64,000 nt of DNA, taken from the NCBI RefSeq assembly GCF_047468865.1, contig NZ_JBLGTV010000006.1, forward strand, positions 1 through 64,000, written 5' to 3'. This document shows, piece after piece, positions 9,344-16,537 of this stretch. A program made the translations under genes and the position numbers. Source of the stretch: Castellaniella hirudinis_A. GTDB taxonomy: Bacteria; Pseudomonadota; Gammaproteobacteria; Burkholderiales; Burkholderiaceae_B. Numbering within the stretch: position 1 is the first letter of the stretch; every line of letters begins with the position of its first letter. Under the pieces are notes generated by a model, which saw only the letters and a list, made by a program, of their open reading frames with translations, was not told the origin of the DNA and did not search any database.

Positions 9344-9829
9344 CTATCGCCGGCCGGCCGTTGCCGCGGCCTTGACGGTCGCCGGGCCGGGCCGGCCGCG
9401 CAAGGCGGGCGGGGCCTGGGCGGCCAGGCCGCGCGGCGGCAGCACGTCGGCCAGGCTGCGGGCGTCCAGGTAGTCCATGAAGGCTTTCAGGGCGCCGGCG
9501 ATGACGGGCTTCAGACCGCAATGGCTGGCCAGGATGCATTGGTTGTCGGCGCCCATGCATTCGACCAGGGCCAAGTCGTTTTCCATGTCGCGGATCAAGG
9601 CCCCCAAGGGGATATCGGCCGGGTCGTGGGCCAGTTCCATGCCGCCGTTCTTTCCGCGCACCGTGCGTATCCAGCCATGCTGGGCCAGACGGTGCGTGAT
9701 TTTCATCAGGTGCGGCTCGGATATCCCGTAGTAGCCGGCGATTTCAGCGATGGTGCACAAGCGGTCCCGGTGGCTGCTGAGATACATCAGCAGCCGCACC
9801 GCGTAGTCGCTCATGTTGGTCAGGCGCAT
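9344..9829 (-). CDS. nsrR: Rrf2-family nitric oxide-sensing repressor NsrR
   Basis: A 161-residue winged-helix repressor that senses nitric oxide through an iron-sulfur cluster. The N-terminal helix-turn-helix is MRLTNMSDYAVRLLMYLSSH and on. The cluster ligands are C91, C98 and C104 (CMGADNQCILASHC), the three-Cys pattern of NsrR rather than IscR. The C-terminal 40 residues are Ala/Pro/Arg-rich and non-conserved. It is the last gene of the hemoglobin-nnrS-nsrR operon, starting 12 nt after nnrS. The NsrR-type operator in front of that operon (11587-11609) implies negative autoregulation relieved by NO. Confidence 0.9.
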   Translation of the reverse strand: MRLTNMSDYAVRLLMYLSSHRDRLCTIAEIAGYYGISEPHLMKITHRLAQHGWIRTVRGKNGGMELAHDPADIPLGALIRDMENDLALVECMGADNQCILASHCGLKPVIAGALKAFMDYLDARSLADVLPPRGLAAQAPPALRGRPGPATVKAAATAGRR

Positions 9830-9841
9830 GGCGGGCCTGCT

Positions 9842-11164
9842 TCAACGGGCCTGCGCCGGCTGCTGGGCCGTGGCGGGCTGTTTGGGCGCGGCCACCGGGG
9901 CGGGGCGGTCGGGGCGCGGGCGGATCAGCATGGGGACGAAGCGCCACAGATACAGGCCCAGCGACAGAATCCAGGCCAGGGCCGCCAGGTGCAGCAAATG
10001 CACGCTGGCCGGCGAGGGCCACAGGGCGGCCAGGCGCAGGACGACCGCTGCCACCATCAGCCAATGGCCGGCCAGCATGCTGCGGTCCAGCGCCAGGGGG
10101 CGGCCCAGGTGGCCCAGCGCCGTGCGCGTCAACATGCCGATGATCAGGATACAGAAACCGGCCAAGCCGATGAGGTGGACGTGGGTGGCGGAGCGGATCA
10201 GCACGCCGTTCAGGATCGCGGGATCGAACAGGTTGCTGAACTGCCAGGCGGCCGCCAGCAGGCCGATGCCCAGGAAGGCATAGCCCAGGTAGAGTATCCA
10301 GAGCATGGGCTTGCGCAGCACGGCCAGCGGTTTCCAGTACAGCAGCTGGCCCAGGCTGATCAGGCCGGTGACGGCCAGGCTGGCCGCCATGACCAGGGGC
10401 AGCGGATGGGGGCCGCTGCCCGGCGTCATGGGCGTGCCGGTGATCTGCACCAGGACGCCCGCCACCAGGGCCAGGGCGCTGAAGATCATCTGCGCCTGGC
10501 CGGATTTGGTCAGCATGGGGATTTTCAGACCCTGCACCATGCGCATGGCGAAGAACGGCACCACCCGGCGGGCGATCAGCAGGGCGACGATCGCCATGCC
10601 GATCAGGCCCAGATCGAAGCGCTCCATCAGGATGATGTGGTTGCCGTCCAGCGCGGCCAGCAGGAACAGCAGGTCGGCGATGCCCAGGGCCAGGATCAGT
10701 ATCGGCAGGCCGTAGTTGCGGCGGCTGCGGCCCTTGACCATGACCCGTCCCAGCGCGATGGCCGCCCCCAGGAAGAACAGCAGCTCGGCCGCCGTGGCGA
10801 CCCAGAAGCCGTCGATGCCGCCCAGCAGGAACCCCGCGCGCGCAATACACCACAGCACGCAGAGGGCGGCCAGGGGCTTGCCCTGGAGCGGGTTGAAGCC
10901 CGTCCAGGTGGCGCTGGCAGTCAGCAGGAAGCCGATGGCGATCGTGATGATGAAGCCCCACAGCATTTCGTGGGCGTGCCAGGCGACCAGGGACAGGGGC
11001 TCACCCAGCAACTGGGGGGTGAAAATCCAGAGCGCGATGGAAATGACCGCCCAGCCGGCGCCGGCGATGTACAGGGGGCGAAAGCCCAGGGCCAGGAAGG
11101 CCGCCATCGAGGGCCCGGCGGGCGGGGCGGCGGCAGGTTCTTCAACGTTCAGCAGACGAGACAT
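9842..11164 (-). CDS. nnrS: NnrS family membrane protein (nitrosative stress)
   Basis: A 440-residue polytopic heme- and copper-containing membrane protein with about 12 hydrophobic segments. The family protects cells against NO-linked stress during denitrification; its exact reaction is unknown. The N-terminal LALGFRPLYIAGAGWAVISI and the WHAHEMLWGF segment (candidate metal-binding His) are characteristic. The start is ATG 11164 (MSRLLNVEE), overlapping the end of the upstream hemoglobin gene by 23 nt. The longer in-frame reading to 11551 is only a shadow of that gene. Confidence 0.92.
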   Translation of the reverse strand: MSRLLNVEEPAAAPPAGPSMAAFLALGFRPLYIAGAGWAVISIALWIFTPQLLGEPLSLVAWHAHEMLWGFIITIAIGFLLTASATWTGFNPLQGKPLAALCVLWCIARAGFLLGGIDGFWVATAAELLFFLGAAIALGRVMVKGRSRRNYGLPILILALGIADLLFLLAALDGNHIILMERFDLGLIGMAIVALLIARRVVPFFAMRMVQGLKIPMLTKSGQAQMIFSALALVAGVLVQITGTPMTPGSGPHPLPLVMAASLAVTGLISLGQLLYWKPLAVLRKPMLWILYLGYAFLGIGLLAAAWQFSNLFDPAILNGVLIRSATHVHLIGLAGFCILIIGMLTRTALGHLGRPLALDRSMLAGHWLMVAAVVLRLAALWPSPASVHLLHLAALAWILSLGLYLWRFVPMLIRPRPDRPAPVAAPKQPATAQQPAQAR

Positions 11165-11564
11165 TTTCGTCGAACTCCGTGACGGGTTGGGTGGGCTGGC
11201 GGCTGATTTGATAGCCGTACCAGAGGCTGCGGGCAATGCGCTGGGCGAAATCCTGCGCCTGGGCCGCGAAGGCGGGGTTGTCGAATTCGGCCAGGGTCTG
11301 GCGGAACAGATCCAGCCAGCGCACGAACATGGGGCCGTCCAGGCCGGGCAGGGCGACGTGGCGCGGCATGGGCGTGCCGCTGTAGGTGCCCGCGCGGCGC
11401 AGCAGCGAGGACCAGAACCGGACCATGCGTTCCAGGTGTTCGTCCCAATCGTGGATGTGGGCGTCGAACACGGGCCCCAGGATGTCGTCCTGGCGCACGC
11501 GGCGGTAAAAATGATGGACGAGGGTGGTGATCTCGTCTTCGGTGCAGACAAAGGGGTCGTCCAT
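11142..11564 (-). CDS. group III truncated hemoglobin
   Basis: A 140-residue 2-on-2 globin of group III (Ctb-like), which binds O2 or NO and is usually tied to NO tolerance. Globin blocks include ITTLVHHFYRRVRQDDILGPVF (B/C region), HLERMVRFWSSLLRRAGTYSGTPMPRH with the proximal-His region around LDLFRQTL, and WYGYQISR at the end. ATG 11564 was preferred because any upstream extension simply translates the NsrR operator and promoter. It is the first gene of the NO-response operon. Confidence 0.9.
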   Translation of the reverse strand: MDDPFVCTEDEITTLVHHFYRRVRQDDILGPVFDAHIHDWDEHLERMVRFWSSLLRRAGTYSGTPMPRHVALPGLDGPMFVRWLDLFRQTLAEFDNPAFAAQAQDFAQRIARSLWYGYQISRQPTQPVTEFDENVSSAER

Positions 11565-11586
11565 GTTGGTGCGCGATCCGTATTTG

Positions 11587-11609
11587 AAGATGCCTATTAT
11601 AGGTATCTT
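11587..11609 (-). promoter_or_regulatory. NsrR operator overlapping the hemoglobin-nnrS-nsrR promoter
   Basis: This is an 11-1-11 palindrome: AAGATGCCTAT, one T, then ATAGGTATCTT. Only one base pair of the eleven is mismatched. Its outer arms match the known NsrR consensus (AAGATGC...GCATCTT). Read on the minus strand, its centre contains a perfect TATAAT (11596-11601), with a weak -35 TTTACC 18 nt upstream. Bound NsrR would therefore cover the -10. The site lies 23 nt before the hemoglobin ATG. Confidence 0.88.
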
Positions 11610-11768
11610 TATGCTTGAAGGTAAAGCGCCCAGCGCCATAAGCATCCGCCGCCGCCGGGCAGGCGTCCGTCGTCCACCGCCGCACCACAGCCATGGTTTT
11701 GCCGGGGCTTCAGGTTATCATCATGAACTTGCCGGGGCTGGCCCCGATTGTCGATCCTCCTCCATCCG

Positions 11769-12749
11769 ATGCTCATGTCCAAGCCTGTTTTTTTGTCTTG
11801 CGTCGTGCCCTGCCTGAATGAGCAGGCCAACCTGGGTATTTTGCTGCCCGACCTGCTGGCGACACTGGCGTCCCAGGTGGATCGGCTGGAAATCATTGTG
11901 GTCGATGACGGCAGCACGGATGGCACGCCCGACTTGCTGCGGCATTGGTGCGGCCTGCATCCTCAGATCCAGTACATCCGCCTGTCGCGCAACTTCGGCA
12001 AAGAAGCCGCCTTGACGGCGGGCCTGGAAGCCGCGCGCGGCAATGTCGTCGCCTGCCTGGATGCCGATCTGCAGCATCCGCCCCGGCTGATCCTGGACAT
12101 GCTGGCGCGGTGGCGCGACGGGATCCAGATGGTCTATGCCGTGCGGGCCACCCGGCAGGACGAAAGCGCGTTCAAGCGCATCGGCACCCGCCTGTTCTAT
12201 TTTCTGATGCGCACGTCCGGGGGCTTGACCGTCCCGCCCAATGCGGGCGATTTCCGCCTGATGGATCGCGTGGTGGTCGATGCCCTGCTGCGCTTGCCCG
12301 AACGTGACCGCTTCATGAAAGGCTTGTTCGCCTGGGTGGGTTTCGAGGCCGAGCCCATGCCCTACACGCCGGCGCAGCGGCGCCATGGGCGCACCACGTT
12401 TCGGCCCCTGAAGCTGCTGCGCTTCGCCGTCGATGGCCTGACGGCGTTCACCACCTGGCCCCTGCGGCTCTTGAGCCTGCTGGGGGCCTGCCTGTCGCTG
12501 GCGGCCTTTGCGTATGGCCTGTATATCATCGTGACCTACCTGATCTTCGGCGACCCTGTCCGGGGCTGGCCCACCTTGATCACCGTGGTGCTGTTCTTTT
12601 CCGGGGTCAACCTGATGTCCCTGGGGGTGGTGGGTGAATACATTGCGCGCATTTTCACCGAGGTGAAGGCCCGGCCCGTCTATCTGGTACGCGAAAAAAT
12701 CCAGGCGGACGGCGCCGCGCCCGCCGCCGGCCATGGAGAAAAGACATGA
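11769..12749 (+). CDS. GT2 polyprenyl-phosphate glycosyltransferase (ArnC/GtrB/LgmA-like)
   Basis: A 326-residue inner-membrane enzyme that likely loads a sugar from a nucleotide donor onto undecaprenyl phosphate. The GT-A fold shows PCLNEQANLG, VDDGSTDGT, LSRNFGKEAALTAGL and the metal-binding LDADLQHPP motif, then two C-terminal membrane helices (about 235-300). Start choice is uncertain between ATG 11769 and ATG 11775; a TTG at 11748 is also in frame. Its stop overlaps the ATG of the ArnT-like gene (ATGA). The next genes make it the probable counterpart of Bordetella LgmA, which I infer from gene content only. Confidence 0.85.
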   Translation: MLMSKPVFLSCVVPCLNEQANLGILLPDLLATLASQVDRLEIIVVDDGSTDGTPDLLRHWCGLHPQIQYIRLSRNFGKEAALTAGLEAARGNVVACLDADLQHPPRLILDMLARWRDGIQMVYAVRATRQDESAFKRIGTRLFYFLMRTSGGLTVPPNAGDFRLMDRVVVDALLRLPERDRFMKGLFAWVGFEAEPMPYTPAQRRHGRTTFRPLKLLRFAVDGLTAFTTWPLRLLSLLGACLSLAAFAYGLYIIVTYLIFGDPVRGWPTLITVVLFFSGVNLMSLGVVGEYIARIFTEVKARPVYLVREKIQADGAAPAAGHGEKT

Positions 12750-14401
12750 TGCTGTCCGCGCTGCGCCAGACCGGCGTCCGCCTGGTCGATTGCGCCCAGG
12801 CCGTCTGGCTCGGCCTGCAGGCCCGCGCCGCCTGGGGCTGGGTGGCCTTGGGCACTTTCCTGTGGCTGGCCGCCACCACCTGGGTCTATCCCCTGCTGCT
12901 GCCCGACGAAGGCCGTTATGTGGGGGTGGCCTGGTCGATGCTGGCCAGCGGCGACTACCTGACCCCCATGCTGGACGGCATGCCCTTTTTTCATAAGCCG
13001 CCCCTGTTCTACTGGCTGACCGCGGGCGCGCTGGCCGTGTTTGGCGACAATGCCTGGGCCGGGCGGCTGGTGTCGGTGCTGTCGGCGACGGTGCTCGTGA
13101 CGGTGTTCTATGTGTTTCTGCGCCGCTATGCGCGCCACAGCGCCGCCCGCCGGGCGGCGTTCATCCTAGCCGTGCAGCCGTTCTTGTTCGGCGCGGCGCA
13201 CTATGCCAACCTGGACATGCTGGTGGCGGCCTTGATCAGCCTGACGGTGATGGCCGGGGCCGATGCGGTGTTCCGCCGCGCTCAACAGCGCCCGGATCGC
13301 TGGTCCCTGGGGGCGATGTATGCCTTGGCGGCCGCCGGGTTCATGGCCAAGGGCCTGATCGGCGTGGTGCTGCCGGGCGGCGTGCTGTTTTTCTGGCTGC
13401 TGGGGCGGCGCCAGTACCGCGCCCTGGGCCGCCTGCTGTGGTGGCCCGGCCTGCTGCTGTTCCTGGCCCTGACCTTGCCCTGGATGGTGGCGATGCAGCT
13501 GCGCTATCCCGGGTTCTTCGATTACTACATCGTCTACCAGCATTTCCAGCGTTTCCTGGAAACCGGCTTCAACAACCCGCATCCGTTCTGGTTCTATCTG
13601 CCGGTCGTGCTGGGCCTGACCCTGCCCTGGTCCATCCAGCTGTGGCGCTGGCTGACTTTGCACGGGCCGCTGCAGGCCGATTTCGTTCCGCCTGCGCGGC
13701 GTGTCGAGCAGGTCGACCGAGGCGTGCTGCGCGGGCTGATGCTTTCCTGGCTGGCGGTCGTCCTGGTGTTCTTCTCCATCCCCAGCTCCAAGCTGGTGGG
13801 TTATGTGATTGCGGTATTGCCCCCTCTGGCCTGGTTCATCCAGGAAACCTTCGAGCAGCGCCAGGCCGAAACCGCGCCCGGTGTGACGCGCAGCCTGGCG
13901 CGGCATGCCCTGGTGGCGGTCTTGATCTGCCTGATGGCCGTGGCGGTGCTGCTGGCTTTCCCGCAGCGCAGCAGCAAGCCGCTGGCGCAGGCCCTGGCGC
14001 GCGCGGCGGCGCCGGGCGAACAACTGGTGATGTTCAATCAGTACGCCTACGATGTCCCGCTGTATGCCGGCTGGCGGCAGCCCGTGGTGGCGGTGACCCA
14101 ATGGGATGCCCCCGGCGTGATGCAGGGGGACGACTGGCGGCGCGAGCTGGCCGATGCCGCCCTGTTCGACCCCGAGGCGGGCCGCGAGCGGCTGTGGCTG
14201 CCGGCCCGCCTGCAGGCGGAACTCTGCCACCCCGGCCAGCCCGGCACCTGGCTGCTGGCCTGGCTGGACGAAGCCGACCGCCTGCCCGCCCTCGCCGGCC
14301 TGGCTCCCGTGGCGCAAACCCGGAAAATGGGCTTGTGGCACATCGAGACCGGCCAGGTTCTCAGCGGTTGTGCCGAAACGCCCAGCAGCGCCCCAGAATG
14401 A
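12746..14401 (+). CDS. ArnT-like lipid A glycosyltransferase (GT83/GT39; LgmB-like)
   Basis: A 551-residue polytopic glycosyltransferase of the ArnT/PMT fold that transfers a sugar from a polyprenyl phosphate carrier on the periplasmic face, probably to lipid A phosphate. The first periplasmic loop keeps the acidic DEGRYVGVAWSML block and the HKPPLFYWLTAGA motif typical of ArnT. About 12 membrane segments lie in residues 25-415, followed by a soluble C-terminal domain (about 430-540). It is coupled to the upstream GT2 gene by ATGA. In Bordetella the equivalent LgmB adds glucosamine; the donor sugar here is not shown by the sequence. The 3' end overlaps the convergent gtrA-like gene by 41 nt. 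Confidence 0.85.
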   Translation: MMLSALRQTGVRLVDCAQAVWLGLQARAAWGWVALGTFLWLAATTWVYPLLLPDEGRYVGVAWSMLASGDYLTPMLDGMPFFHKPPLFYWLTAGALAVFGDNAWAGRLVSVLSATVLVTVFYVFLRRYARHSAARRAAFILAVQPFLFGAAHYANLDMLVAALISLTVMAGADAVFRRAQQRPDRWSLGAMYALAAAGFMAKGLIGVVLPGGVLFFWLLGRRQYRALGRLLWWPGLLLFLALTLPWMVAMQLRYPGFFDYYIVYQHFQRFLETGFNNPHPFWFYLPVVLGLTLPWSIQLWRWLTLHGPLQADFVPPARRVEQVDRGVLRGLMLSWLAVVLVFFSIPSSKLVGYVIAVLPPLAWFIQETFEQRQAETAPGVTRSLARHALVAVLICLMAVAVLLAFPQRSSKPLAQALARAAAPGEQLVMFNQYAYDVPLYAGWRQPVVAVTQWDAPGVMQGDDWRRELADAALFDPEAGRERLWLPARLQAELCHPGQPGTWLLAWLDEADRLPALAGLAPVAQTRKMGLWHIETGQVLSGCAETPSSAPE

Positions 14402-14753
14402 ACGTCATCCCCGCGATGCCGATCAGCACCAGCGCCAGCAGGATGTCGTAGGGGATCGAGGTCAGGCGCAGCAGGGTGGCATAGGCGGTCTCGTTGATGG
14501 CGAAGCCCAGGGCCGAGACCAGGAAAAACCGCCCGGCGGCCCGGCGCAGCGGGGCGTGCTGGTGCCGGAACGTCAAGCGGTAGTGCCCGGCGAAAGAGAC
14601 CCCGAAGGCGACCAGCCAGCCCGCGACGTTGGCCACCAGGGGTGCCATGCCGGCCCAGGCCACGCAGGCCACGGCCACGGCCCAATGGGTGGCGGCGGCG
14701 GCGCAGCCTACAATGACGAACCAGCCGATCTGGGTAGCGAGTTTTCCGAACAT
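14361..14753 (-). CDS. GtrA-family polyprenyl-linked sugar flippase (LgmD-like)
   Basis: A 130-residue protein with four hydrophobic helices in the GtrA pattern: GWFVIVGCAAAATHWAVAVA, VANVAGWLVAFGVSFAGHYRLTF, FFLVSALGFAINETAYATLL and a final helix ending GRCWAFRHNR. GtrA proteins are thought to flip undecaprenyl-phosphate sugars across the inner membrane. It is encoded opposite to its partners. Its ATG (14753-14751) shares the CATG tetranucleotide with the ATG of the divergent deacetylase gene. No strong ribosome site is seen; an upstream start at 14783 is possible but would run inside the deacetylase gene. Confidence 0.8.
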   Translation of the reverse strand: MFGKLATQIGWFVIVGCAAAATHWAVAVACVAWAGMAPLVANVAGWLVAFGVSFAGHYRLTFRHQHAPLRRAAGRFFLVSALGFAINETAYATLLRLTSIPYDILLALVLIGIAGMTFILGRCWAFRHNR

Positions 14754-15948
14754 GGAACCTGATTGCAAAAACGACCGTCGCATTGTAGTGTGCGCCGACG
14801 ACTATGGGATGAGCCCCGCGGTGGATGCGGGCATCCTGGCCCTGGCCGCCCAGGGGCGCCTGTCGGCCACCAGCGTGCTGGTGGACGGCCCGACCGCGGT
14901 GTCGGGGATGGCGGCCCTGCGCGAGACCCGCTTGCAGCTGGGCCTGCACCTGAACTTCACCGAGTATTTCGGCCAGGACGGTTTGTGCCTGCCTCTGCGC
15001 CAGCTGATCGTCCGGGCCTATACGCAGCGCCTGCCTGCCGAACTGATCCGCCAGGGGGTGACGCGCCAGCTGCAGCGTTTCCAGGCACTGGTCGGCCGTC
15101 CGCCGGACTACGTCGATGGCCATCAGCATGTCCACCAACTGCCCGGGATACGCGCGCCCCTGCTGCAGGCCCTGGGCCAACTGCCCGGCCCCCAGCCCTG
15201 GATCCGCTATACCGGGCGGCCCCGGATGGCCGGTTTGCCTTGGCGCCTGCGGGCCAAGGCGCTGGTGATTGCCGGCTTGGGGGCCGCCCGTCTGGGCCGG
15301 CAGGCACGGGCGGCAGGGTTTTTCCATAACCCGGGCTTTTTGGGCGTGTATGATTTTACCGGCGGCACCCAGGCTTATGCGGCGTGGCTGTCGCGCTGGC
15401 TGGCGCAGGCCCGGGACAACGATGTCCTGATGTGTCATCCCGCCCTGGGCGCGGATGCCCAAGACCCGCTGTCATCGCAGCGCCAGGCCGAATATGCCGT
15501 GCTGGCCGGCGCGCCGATGGCGGACGGGCTGGCCCGCCACCAACTGTCCATCGTGCAAGGCATTACCCGCAAAGGATTTCCCATGACCCATCTTCCCATC
15601 CAGACCCTGACCCCGGATTTTTCCGTCGCGCCCCAGCTGCAGGCCGCCGATATGCAGGCCGTGGCCGATGCGGGCTTTCGCTCCGTCATCATCAATCGGC
15701 CCGACGGCGAGGGCGGCCCCGACCAGCCCCTTTCCGACGACGTCCTGCGGGCTGCCCAGGCCGCCGGTCTGCAGGCGCGCTATCAGCCGGTCAACGGGGC
15801 GGCGATCAGTCTGGCCGACGTGGCCGATTTCGCCCAGTTGCTGCGCGCACTGCCCGCCCCGGTGCTGGCCTATTGCCGTTCGGGCGCGCGCTGCACCAAG
15901 CTCTTTCAGGCGGCGCAAGACCCTGCGCCACGTCAACCTCAGGGCTGA
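14752..15948 (+). CDS. YdjC/ChbG-type carbohydrate deacetylase fused to a TIGR01244/BLH phosphatase-like domain
   Basis: A 398-residue protein with two complete domains. Residues 1 to about 275 are a YdjC-like deacetylase (LgmC/HpnK type): the metal-binding ADDYG near residue 16, GLHLNFTE, and DGHQHVHQLP with paired His residues. Residues 278-398 form a TIGR01244 (DUF442, beta-lactamase-hydrolase-like phosphatase) domain with the Cys-X4-Arg loop YCRSGARC. No stop lies between them, yet ATG 15583 at the junction has AAAGGA 7 nt upstream, so the second domain may also be made alone. In the lipid A pathway the deacetylase would convert carrier-linked GlcNAc to GlcN; that role is inferred from neighbours. 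Confidence 0.8.
   Translation: MEPDCKNDRRIVVCADDYGMSPAVDAGILALAAQGRLSATSVLVDGPTAVSGMAALRETRLQLGLHLNFTEYFGQDGLCLPLRQLIVRAYTQRLPAELIRQGVTRQLQRFQALVGRPPDYVDGHQHVHQLPGIRAPLLQALGQLPGPQPWIRYTGRPRMAGLPWRLRAKALVIAGLGAARLGRQARAAGFFHNPGFLGVYDFTGGTQAYAAWLSRWLAQARDNDVLMCHPALGADAQDPLSSQRQAEYAVLAGAPMADGLARHQLSIVQGITRKGFPMTHLPIQTLTPDFSVAPQLQAADMQAVADAGFRSVIINRPDGEGGPDQPLSDDVLRAAQAAGLQARYQPVNGAAISLADVADFAQLLRALPAPVLAYCRSGARCTKLFQAAQDPAPRQPQG
15571..15585 (+). promoter_or_regulatory. internal ribosome-binding site and ATG for the BLH domain
   Basis: AAAGGA (15571-15576) is followed after 6 nt by ATG 15583, which opens MTHLPIQTLTPDFSVAP, the normal N-terminus of stand-alone TIGR01244 proteins. The upstream deacetylase domain is already full length at this point. 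Two products (398 and 121 residues) from one frame are therefore possible. Confidence 0.55.
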
Positions 15949-16015
15949 TCCCGCTGTCATTTCTGCGGCGCAGCAGGTATGCTGAAGTTTCCTGAAACGC
16001 TCTCGGATGCTCTCT

Positions 16016-16477
16016 ATGTTCAAGAAAATCCTCATTCCCACCGATGGCTCCAAGCTATCGGCCCAGGCTGCCAATAAAGGCGTTTGCTTCGCCCGCACCA
16101 TCGGGGCGGAAATCGTCGCGCTGCATGTTTCGCAGCCGTTTGCCGCCACCGTGGGTTTCGATGGCATGGCCGCCGCGTATGCCATTACCGACGAAGACTA
16201 CGACCGCACCGCCGCCGAACAGGCCCAGAAATATCTGCAGCAGGTGCTCGACCGCGCCGCGACCGCGGGGGTGAAGGCCTCCGCCAAGGCCGTGTCCAAC
16301 TTCAATGTGGCGGACGGCATCGTGCACGCCGCCAAAGAAGAAAACTGCGACCTGATCTTCATCGGCAGCCATGGGCGCAGCGGTCTGTCGCGCCTGCTGC
16401 TGGGCAGCGTCACGGTCAAGGTTCTGGGCCTGGCCAAGGTCGCCACACTGGTCTACCGGGTAAAGGAAAACGAATAA
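16016..16477 (+). CDS. universal stress protein (UspA family)
   Basis: A 153-residue cytoplasmic stress protein with the Rossmann-like Usp fold. It opens with MFKKILIPTDGSKLS and ends with the ATP-binding block GSHGRSGLSRLLLGSVTVKVL (G-X2-G-X9-G-S/T type). The start at 16016 matches the family; an in-frame ATG at 16007 would add three residues. It stands alone between the deacetylase and moaA. UspA paralogues are often raised in anaerobic or starved cells, which would suit the neighbourhood, but no regulatory site was identified. Confidence 0.9.
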   Translation: MFKKILIPTDGSKLSAQAANKGVCFARTIGAEIVALHVSQPFAATVGFDGMAAAYAITDEDYDRTAAEQAQKYLQQVLDRAATAGVKASAKAVSNFNVADGIVHAAKEENCDLIFIGSHGRSGLSRLLLGSVTVKVLGLAKVATLVYRVKENE

Positions 16478-16504
16478 TCCTTTGCCGTCCACTTCTTTTT
16501 GACA

Positions 16505-16530
16505 CCTGGCCGGCCCGCAAGCCGGCCAGG
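16505..16530 (+). promoter_or_regulatory. hairpin in the moaA leader
   Basis: CCTGGCCGGC (16505-16514) pairs perfectly with GCCGGCCAGG (16521-16530) around a 6-nt loop. The 3' arm ends 7 nt before the moaA ATG, and its terminal AGG is the only plausible ribosome-binding sequence there. It could end the usp transcript or hide the moaA ribosome site. It is much shorter than the known Moco RNA motif and does not resemble it. Confidence 0.5.
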
Positions 16531-16537
16531 GTATCCG

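Noticed and set aside
8915..11182. A 755-codon plus-strand open frame opposite nnrS and nsrR
   Set aside because: Gln/Gly/Arg/Ala-rich shadow; nnrS, nsrR and the prolyl isomerase explain the sequence.
16505..16530. moaA leader hairpin considered as a Moco riboswitch
   Set aside because: The known Moco motif is over 100 nt with several conserved helices; here only one short hairpin is present.
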